DNA from: Solanum dulcamara
Taxonomy: Eukaryota > Streptophyta > Magnoliopsida > Solanales > Solanaceae
Assembly: GCF_947179165.1 (NCBI RefSeq)
Contig: NC_077239.1
Location: 65,199,134 to 65,263,133, forward strand
Direction: 5' to 3'
Length of the DNA stretch: 64,000 nt
In this document: positions 56,707 to 64,000 of the stretch, one piece after another
How positions within the stretch are numbered: the stretch's first letter is position 1
Layout of the letters: every line of letters begins with the position of its first letter
Notes under the pieces: model-generated
Database searches by the model: none
Seen by the model: only the letters and a program-made list of their open reading frames with translations
Told to the model about the DNA's origin: nothing
Made by a program: the position numbers and the translations under genes

Positions 56707-57774
56707 TCCACCTACCATCAATGTTTCAAATACTTTGAAAATGGGGTTCAAAAGAAGGTAGTTGCTGATGATGAACCTTTCACCGAGACAGAAGCATACT
56801 TTGCTGATGCAAAATTCTACTTAAAGAACCATGCTTCAAAAGAAGTCAAAGTTGATAATGTGATACCTGCTGATATTACAAAAACGGTTGATGTAGCACC
56901 TGATAATGCGAGGGTCGTTATTGAAAAGAGTAAAACGCTTTCAGACATGAGTAAAGTACTTAAGGTAAGTGAGGCATCTTCAAGTAAGAGAATGATTCTT
57001 ATTTCTCACTATGTCCCAAAGACAAACAAAGTCAAGATCCCACCTTCTGAGTTGCAGAGTAGCAAGTTGACATTCCCTATCAAGCAAATTGATACAATCA
57101 AATCACCTTCAAAAATGATACAAGGATATGTCAGACCATCGAATCATGATTCACATGAATCACTTCCTAAAAAGCGTACAAATGAGGGTTTTAACCCGAA
57201 TGCATATAATTTATTGGTGAAAGAGGGATACAATCCCAATGAAGCTTCTAAAGTAGGGAAGCTTCCAAATGAAGTTATTGAAAGGGCAAATCATGGCCTA
57301 AATCCAACTCAAAGGATGATGATAGAGAGAGGGTATGATGTCAAGCAATCGCGCGAAGGCTTGGGTTACAAACAACCATCACCCATCCGAATCTCTATAA
57401 AAAGGATGAGCATCAACTACATTACCCCTGTGGAAGAACCAATGATGTTCAACAAGAAGCCTTCTGTGTTTGATCGACTTAGTGACATGACTTCTAACGT
57501 TTCTGCATCTGATCGGCTAATAGAATCAACTCCAAAAACTTCAGTGTTTGATCGATTGGGACCAATAATGAAGAAATACAAGCTCCAAGGAAATTATAGA
57601 ACAATGGAAGAACGGGTACATGCTCGGGAGCATAATTCACCCAAGAATTGGCCTAGTTTGATCTCTACTAGAATGAGGTGAGAGACAAAACTTGTAGTTT
57701 CATGTGGAGATATCCTAAGAGCAAGAACTCATACCATAGTTAACACTAGAGAGCGAGATAAAGATGAAGAAAGT
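56707..57774 (+). pseudogene. Element 5 protease-to-RT linker
   Basis: Frame 1 opens with STYHQCFKYFENGVQKKVVA and DDEPFTETEAYFADAKFYLK, which in this family follows the protease domain. 56860-57681 continues with EGFNPNAYNLLVKEGYNPNE, a GYDVKQSREGLGYKQPSP segment (G-patch-like GLGY) and two SVFDRL repeats. It stops at TGA 57679-57681. No retropepsin DSG/DTG/DGG block is found anywhere between gag and RT. Confidence 0.7.
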
Positions 57775-58800
57775 GTGGGATCATCAAATCACATATCTTT
57801 TAATGATGATGATCCTCAAGAAGATGAAGATGTTGAAGATGCGCCACCTGAACTCGAGGAAGGGATAAAGAATACTATTGATGCATTGAAGGAAGTAAAT
57901 CTTGGGGATGATGATGATATAAGGCCTACATATGTAAGTGCTTTACTGAATGACGATGAAGAGAAGAAATATATTGAGCTGCTTATGGAATTTAGGGATG
58001 TATTTGCTTGGAGTTACAAAGAAATGCCAGGATTAGACACTAAAGTTGCAGTTCATCGTCTTGCAGTAAAATGAGGCACTCGTCCTATTAAATAAGCGCA
58101 ACGTCGCTTTAGACCTGAACTGGTTTCTTTGATCGAAACTGAAGTTAACAAGCTCATTAAAGCAGGTTTTATTCGTGAAGTCAAATATCCTACATGGATT
58201 TCAAGCATTGTACCTGTAAGAAAGAAGAATGGCCAAATACGAGTTTATGTTGACTTTAGAGATCTTAATAATGCATGCCCTAAGGATGAATTTCCTCTTC
58301 CAATCCCTGAGCTTATGATTGATGCTACAACTGGATACGAGGTAATGTCTTTCATGGATGGTTCATCTGGATACAATCAACTTCGCATGGCACCAAGGGA
58401 TGAAGAACTTACTGCATTTCGCTCTCCTAAAGGTATATATTGCTACAAAGTAATGCCTTTTGGTTTAAAAAATGCTGGAGACACTTATCAACGAGCCATG
58501 CAGAATATTTTTTATGACATGCTTCATAAAAATGTTGAGTGTTATGTCGATGATTTAGTGGTGAAATCAAAGAAGAGTTATGACCACTTGCAAGATTTGA
58601 GAATGGTGTTTGAACGACTTCGAAGATATCAACTCAAAATGAACCCTTTAAAATGTGCCTTTGGAGTTACTTCGGGAAAGTTTCTCAGTTTTATTATTCG
58701 ACAACGAGGAATCAAGATTGACCAAGATAAGATAGATGCTATTTTGAAGATGCCTAGCCAAAAAATATTCATGAGTTGAAAAGCTTACAAGGAAAATTAG
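57775..58800 (+). pseudogene. Element 5 reverse transcriptase (decayed)
   Basis: An acidic leader (DDDPQEDEDVEDAPPELEEG) is followed by RDVFAWSYKEMPGLDTKVAV. Two stops occur at 58072 and 58094 (Lys-Xaa-Gly-Thr-Arg-Pro context; the second looks like Gln to TAA). From 58129: AGFIREVKYPTWISSIVPVR, YVDFRDLNNACPKDEFPLPI, MPFGLKNAGDTYQRAM and CYVDDLVVKSKKS with an intact YVDD. A frameshift near 58765 breaks the thumb, which continues at 58776 (LQGKLAYLRRFISNVAGRCQ). Confidence 0.85.
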
Positions 58801-59935
58801 CATATCTTAGGAGGTTTATCTCAAATGTTGCTGGGAGATGTCAACCATTCAGTCGCCTTATCAAGAAAGATGTTCCTTTTGAATGGTACCAAGCTTGTAC
58901 CAATGCTTTTGAGAACATAAAGTCTTATCTGATGAAACCTCCAGTACTTGTAGCTCCTATACTTGGAAAACCATTGATTTTATACATCACAGCACAAGAA
59001 AGGTCAGTAGGAGTACTTCTCGCACAAGAAAATGATGAAGGGAAAGAAAATGCCCTATATTAATTGAGTAGGATGATGAAAAAAAATGAGATCAAGTATT
59101 CACCTATTGAGAAGTTATGTCTGGCACTCGTATTCTCAATTCAGAAGATGAAGCATTACTTCCAAGCTCATATTGTGCAACTTGTCTCTAAAGCAAATCC
59201 TATCAAGTTTGTCATGTCCAAGCCTGTCTTAAGTGATAGACTAGCAAGGTGGTACCTCCAGTTTCAACAATTTGAAATTGTGTATATATCTCAGAAGGCA
59301 GTAAAAGGACAAGTGCTAGCAGATTTCTTGGCCAATCATCCAATTCCGAATGATTGGGAGTTATCTGATGAATTACCTGATGAAGACGCAATGCTAGTAG
59401 AAATTCAGCCACCTTGGAAGATGTATTTTGATGGTGTTGCACATCGTCAAGGATCCGGTGCTGGAGTGGTATTTGTTACTTCCCATGGAGAAGTTTTGCC
59501 ATACTCCTTCACTCTAACACAACACTGCTTCAATAATGTTGCTGAATATCAAGCACTCTTACTTGGGCTTGAGATGGCCATTGATATGAAACAATTACAA
59601 CTACAAGTTTTTGGGGATTCCAAGTTGGTGATCAATCAAGTCTTGGGTAATTATGAAGTAAAGAAGCCTGAGTTAATCCCATACTGCAATTACGCTCAAA
59701 AGATGATAGGGTGGCTTGGAGAGGTGACTATTCAACATGTCCCATGAAAGGAAAATAAAAAGGCTGATGCATTGGCAGCTTTAGCTTCTGCATTAGTATC
59801 TCCTGATGAAATGCAAGTTGTGGTTTGCCAAAGATGGATAACTCCACCTCCAGATGAGCATGAAGAAGAATTTCAGCATGTTATCGCCACTTCGAAAGCT
59901 GAAATTGACGATTGGCGACAACCAATAATAGATTT
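58801..59935 (+). pseudogene. Element 5 dual RNase H (decayed)
   Basis: First domain: KPLILYITAQERSVGVLLAQ, a TAA at 59061, then SPIEKLCLALVFSIQKMKHY. Second domain from about 59410: WKMYFDGVAHRQGSGAGVVF, FNNVAEYQALLLGLEMAID and LQVFGDSKLVINQVLGNYEV, D...E...D present. A TGA at 59745 follows QHVP; then KADALAALASALVSPDEM with the last Asp. RQPIID at 59920 leads to a junction where part of the RNase H-integrase linker appears missing. Confidence 0.8.
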
Positions 59936-61026
59936 GGGGCAGATGAATCTACTCAAGCTATGCAAGAAGCACATTCTGGAGTATGTGGAGCGCATCAGTC
60001 TGGGCCAAAACTTCATTTTCACATAAAAGGATGGGATATTACTGGCAAACCATGGTGAAAGATTGCTTGGATTACGTCCGAAGATGTAAAGATTGCCAAT
60101 TCCATGCAAATTTTATACATCAACCCCCAGAAGTATTGCACCCAACTATTGCCTCATGGCCATTTGAAGCTTGGGGTTTAGATGTTGTTGGACCATTGCC
60201 TAAGTCCTCTGGTAGATATTTGTACATCTTGGCTGCAACTGACTACTTCTCAAAATGGGCAGAAATTGTTTCTCTTAGAGAAGTAAAGAAAGAGAATGTC
60301 GCCAACTTCATTTGAGTCAATATTATCTACCATTTTGGTATTCCTCGATACATATTGACAGATAATGGCAAGCCATTTGATAACAAGTTAATAACGAAGA
60401 TATGTGATTTTTTTGGCTTCAAGCAACGCAATTCCTCTATGTATTATGCGGCTACTAATGGTCTCGCTGAAGTATTTAACAAGACACTCTGTAACTTATT
60501 GAAAAAAGTTATTTCCAAGTCTAAGAGAGATTGGCATGAAAGAATGGAAGAGGCTCTTTGGGCATATAGGACTACGTATCGTACGCCAACACAAGCGACT
60601 CCTTATTCTCTTATTTATGGAGTTGAAGTAGTTCTTTCACGTGAATGTCAAATCCCGTCATTGCACCTTGTCATTCAAGAAGGGCTCACTAATGAAGAAA
60701 ATGCTCGGTTACGCCTTGAAGAATTAGAGGCTCTTGATGAAAAAAGACTAGAGGCCCAACAAAGTCTGGAATGTTATCAAGCTCGTCTAGCTCGCTCTTT
60801 TAATAAGAAAGTTTGTCTTAGATGCTTTCAAGTGGGTGATCAAGTTCTTTTTGTAAGAAGACCCATTATTACTTCTCGTCGATTTGGAAACAAGTTCTCC
60901 GCTAAATGGGATGGACCATATGTGGTACAAGAAGTATACTCAAGTGGTGCTTACAAACTGGTTGACTCATAAGGATTGCGCATTAGCCCCATTAACGGAA
61001 AGTTCATAAAGAGATACTATCCCTGA
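59936..61026 (+). pseudogene. Element 5 integrase (decayed)
   Basis: ADESTQAMQEAHSGVCGAHQ, then CKDCQFHANFIHQPPEV is the zinc finger; a 1-nt loss near 60030 shifts the frame. Core: AWGLDVVGPLPKSSGRYLYI, ATDYFSKWAEIV, a TGA at 60313, HFGIPRYILTDNGKPFDN, NGLAEVFNKTLCNLLKK, so all three acidic residues (D, D, E) are readable. C-terminus: FQVGDQVLFVRRPIITSRRF and KWDGPYVVQEVYSSGAYKL. TAA at 60970 precedes GLRISPINGKFIKRYYP; the natural stop is TGA 61024-61026. Confidence 0.85.
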
Positions 61027-61038
61027 AGAAAAGAAATG

Positions 61039-61203
61039 CACTCCTTAAGGTACGAGTATAAACTGCATGATACTCCTGGCCCGCAAGAGTATAAACTGTG
61101 CACGGCACCCCAAAAACAAATGTCCACTCCTTAAGGTACGAGTATAAACTGCATACTACTCCTGGCCCGCAAGAGTATAAACTGTGCACGGCACCCCAAA
61201 AAA
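61039..61203 (+). repeat. 86-bp tandem duplication behind element 5 pol
   Basis: CACTCCTTAAGGTACGAGTA starts at 61039 and 61125. Each unit also contains GAGTATAAACTG twice. The two copies are almost identical, so the duplication is recent relative to the rest. Confidence 0.9.
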
Positions 61204-62039
61204 AATATCCTCTAGGTTGAAAATCTCGAAAGAGGCGGCCTAGGCAAAAGTTAGGATCCAAAAAAAAATCATTCTCTCAGAACTATGTTATGACTTGATC
61301 CTCTTCACTGAGGTACGTAGGCGCTTAGAATTACATTCTGAGTTCAGTCGCATGAGTATCCAAAGGACTCATAGTCTCTCTTGACCCTCTTCACTGTGAT
61401 CCATGAGTTACATCCTAAGTTTAGTCTCATAAGTTCAAAAGAAATGGGGCACGCTATTATTTGAGCATCAAACTATTCTCATAGATTATCATATATAACG
61501 TGTGAATTAGAGAGGGCCAATCAAGACAGAATTTGAATTGACTTCAAAGAAATATTCGGAAAGCTATTAGCTATGATTAGTGTACATGTTGTAGTTCTAT
61601 AAATCTTCTTTTTGGCTTCTCTATGCTGAGATATGAATTATTTTTTTAATAAGATCACGCGAATATGAATCTGTCAGCTTTTCTGCATGTGAAATTCATT
61701 TTTGAAGTCTGTTTAGAACGATCCTGAGGGACTCGAGCTATAAATTTTAGATATGTTTCAGATTAAGAAGTTTTGTTTCTGATAAATTGAGTCTCTCCTG
61801 GCTTTGGTTCTCTCATACAATGATATATTTCTCGTACTATCAAAACACACAAGGTAATAAACAACGATGTTTAGGGGAAAGTCCACGCTTAATGCGATTA
61901 CATCAATGCATCAATACGAGTAAATAACTCTTGAAGCTGAAACGTAAAACAAATACTTACAGAAATGCACTATATAATATAAAAGAGTAACAACTAACCA
62001 ATCAGAATTCTAAAAAAAATAAAAATAGTTCATAATAAG
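61204..62039. other. Non-coding stretch between integrase and the antisense gene
   Basis: No supported coding. GACTTGATCCTCTTCACTGA, then GGTACGTAGGCG near 61290-61325 and partial repeats of CATGAGT..ATCC follow. A poly-A-rich spot at 61260 is not a tail. Confidence 0.5.
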
Positions 62040-64000
62040 CTAGTCTAAACGTAGCTTATAATTAGTTAAGTCTTGAAGAGAAATCTCTAAAACTCTTTTT
62101 TTCTCTTCCACATCATTTGAGGCATTCGCAGTAGCTAGAGAAACATCAGCACATTTATTGCACTCTTGTTCAACTGCTGAGACTTTAGATTCGACATCTT
62201 CGACTTCTTTCTTGACAATATCTCAAAGGGCTTTTAACTCCTTCACCTTCTTTCTCGCCTCCTTAAGAGATTCACAGATGCCAAACAATTCTTCGAATTT
62301 CCCATTCTTCTCATTCAATACAAGATCAAGGTGTTTCTTGGCATTTAGATATGGCTAGGATTCTTCAATTTTCAAGGCTTTATCAGCAAGGGATGATCGC
62401 GCTTGGTCATAGGAGGTGGCAAGTTCAAAGAGAGACTCCAATAAGTTCTTCAAAGGTGAAATATCCACCCCCTTTTCATCTACATCCTTAAGAATTACTT
62501 GGACCTCATCCTTAAGAGAAGAAACACGTTCTGCAGTGAGATCAGCGAGCTTAGAGCGAATCTTATTCCAAGCTCCTTCGACAAAATTCATTTGAAGTTC
62601 TGAGATGGCTTGCCTTCCATAAAAAATGGACACGGACATTGCCGGTTTCTCATGAGGAGGATATTCTACATTTGATGTAGTCCTTTTATGTGGGGAAAAA
62701 GCAGCCTCTCGCTTTAATTTGGGTGACAGAATTAATTTTCTTAAAGTCGGCCCCTCTACAGATTCATTACTATCTTGAGGCTTGCTTTGGTAAGAAGTCT
62801 CCAATATGCTAACACCGTTTGCTTGCTAAAAAAGAAATAAATAAAAGAAGAAATATCGTAGTTAGTAGGGTCATGTGGTATCATGAAAAAAATTCATTAC
62901 CTCTTTAATAGCTGTCAAAGTCTTTGAAGAACTAACATTGTTATCGGAAATCTCTACCGGATGTGAACTAGCATCGTTTGGCATGTCAGAAGGTAGTTTC
63001 AATTGCTTCCAACAATGATCACTTCGGGTGCTACTACTTTCATCTTGAGATGGCCGCTTGTGAGAGGTCCGTTGAATTTGAGCTAAATACTTTTCTTTTT
63101 GAACTTCCTCAATGGAAGATCCCTTGATCTTGTCTGGAACAACAACTTTAGACTTCAAAATAGTAGGTTGGCTCACAATTAAGACCTCCTCGTCTTGCTT
63201 TTGAAGAACATTACTATCCATACCAACAGCACTCACCAAGGACTGTATATAATTTTCAAGAAAATTTCCATGTACCTTTTCCCACCAAGACTTGTAATTG
63301 AGCGAAAAGAATTTCTTCAAGTTGGACCCACTAGGAGGAAATATTGCTCTAGCCCTAGATTTTGTCAGCACACAAATTCGTGCAAGTCTTAAGCCCTCGG
63401 CTAATGAAGCTTTACGAAAATCTTAATCTAATCGACCAGGAGCATCTTAAAAAAAGCCAAATTGATGACTGAATCTATGGGGACTATAAGGCTCCACAAT
63501 AAAGATATTTTCGTCCCTTAAAGTGAGATAGTTTGAGCGAAGGCTCATAAAGAAATTTGATTGAAATTCCTTTTTAGTGTCGTCGTCGCGGTAGTGGTGA
63601 GCATTAGGCCTTTTGATCAATGTTGCATCCCACGCAATGGTTCTCCCTCCATGTATATGCTTCCTCGCATCTTCTTTATCAAAATACCTGGTAGCACCTT
63701 CACCAGAAAAAGAAGCCATAAGAGGATCAGCTGGTCCACCTGCTAATGGGTAATGAGTTTTGAAGTAGTAGGCCAACCAACCATACACATAATGAATTGG
63801 AAAACAAGTTTGAATGACATCAAGTCGTGAGCATTTTGAAATCGTATTTAGACCTTTGTAAAAGCTGGCTAAGACTGGAACTGCAAGGCTAACTCTTCAT
63901 CCACATGCTAAATGACAAGCGATTCTGAAGACGCCCGGACGAATAAAGCCATCCTCCTTCGTAGGAAGCACAAATACACATAACAGCAAGATAAAAAAGC
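62040..64000 (-). pseudogene. Antisense plant mobile domain (PMD)-coiled coil gene of element 5, partial
   Basis: One frame runs from the window end down to TAG at 62040-62042, with one intron (62826-62900). N-terminal visible part: LPTKEDGFIRPGVFRIACHL, VSLAVPVLASFYKGLN, YGWLAYYFKTHYPLAGGPAD, FMSLRSNYLTLRDENIFIVE and SPHRFSHQFGFF, the pattern of PMD (aminotransferase-like, transposase-related) proteins. Then SLAEGLRLARICVLTKSRAR, LNYKSWWEKVHGNFLENYI, a Ser/Lys-rich linker, and after the intron a Glu/Lys-rich coiled coil (KIRSKLADLTAERVSSLKDE and on). Five in-frame stops: TGA 63897-63899, TAA 63447-63449 and 63423-63425, TAG 62355-62357, TGA 62223-62225. The reading frame otherwise holds without indels over ~1.9 kb. 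Its 5' end lies outside the window. It runs opposite to gag-pol, so it would need its own promoter or the 3' LTR antisense activity. Confidence 0.65.
62826..62900 (-). other. 75-nt intron in the antisense PMD gene
   Basis: On the minus strand the donor is GAG|GTAATG at 62901/62900, a perfect TACTAAC branch-point box at 62867-62861, a T-rich tract, and acceptor TTTTTTAG|CAAG at 62826/62825. The exons join in phase 0 (Ala-Ile-Lys-Glu | Gln-Ala-Asn-Gly) and both sides stay in frame. The intron itself contains stops. Confidence 0.8.

Larger units (their letters stand above)
54525..64000 (+). mobile_element. Element 5: Tat-type Ty3/Gypsy with antisense mobile-domain gene, cut by window end
   Basis: 5' LTR, PBS, gag, RT, RNase H, integrase on the plus strand, then a minus-strand plant-mobile-domain gene at 62040-64000. 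No chromodomain and two RNase H domains place it in the Tat branch; extra ORFs behind integrase, often antisense, have been described for Tat elements (family knowledge). The 3' LTR should lie beyond the window. Gag C-terminus and protease are deleted and several stops and frameshifts are present. Confidence 0.75.

Overview
This is plant nuclear DNA made almost entirely of nested transposable elements. I see no intact single-copy host gene, rRNA, tRNA or CRISPR array. A Solanaceae genome (Solanum, Capsicum or Nicotiana type) is the best guess. The reasons are a (TTG)n-tailed SINE at about 51.5 kb that looks like the Solanaceae TS/SolS group, a decayed copy of a MITE that is very common in Solanaceae, and the combination of Tekay-type chromoviruses with Tat-type Ty3/Gypsy elements. 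The family and lineage names rest on motifs I recognise, not on a search.

Layout. (1) 1-15396 is a minus-strand Tekay-like Ty3/Gypsy element (element 1). Its integrase is split by a 5'-truncated plus-strand LINE (about 1969-8286). The LINE keeps an open reverse transcriptase/RNase H ORF and an unusual repeat-built 3.6-kb tail, and ends in 49 A's. (2) 15397-52860 is the body of a plus-strand Tat-type element (element 2): an upstream ORF related to the plant mobile domain plus coiled coil, gag, protease, G-patch, RT, RNase H, integrase, a long 3' region and the 3' LTR. Its 5' LTR is not visible. Element 1 ends exactly where element 2 sequence begins, so element 1 probably sits inside element 2. 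(3) The 3' region of element 2 carries an array of ~34-bp tandem repeats that has been hit twice: by element 3 (26863-42353, minus strand, TSD CCTAG/CCTGG) and element 4 (43044-49916, minus strand, TSD TTAGC on both sides). Element 3 contains two solo LTRs of another family (29364-32590 and 35684-38128). Element 4 has lost RT, protease, gag and part of one LTR. (4) The 3' LTR of element 2 (50750-52860) holds the SINE. (5) 52861-54524 is AT-rich with MITE remains and a possible secreted-peptide relic. (6) From about 54525 to beyond the window end is a second Tat-type element (element 5): LTR with TATA box and a 58-bp G-box array, gag, RT, RNase H and integrase, then an antisense plant-mobile-domain gene with a well-formed intron.

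Expression and state. All gag-pol units carry stops and frameshifts, many of them Trp/Gln/Arg codons changed to stops, as expected from decay of methylated cytosine. Only the LINE RT ORF is long and uninterrupted. The order of insertion can be read as: elements 2 and 5 first; elements 1, 3, 4 and the SINE into element 2; the LINE into element 1 and the solo-LTR parents into element 3. The items most worth following are the LINE tail (a 1,044-codon open frame, 510-bp repeats, recurrent acceptor-like tracts) and the antisense, intron-containing plant-mobile-domain gene of element 5.
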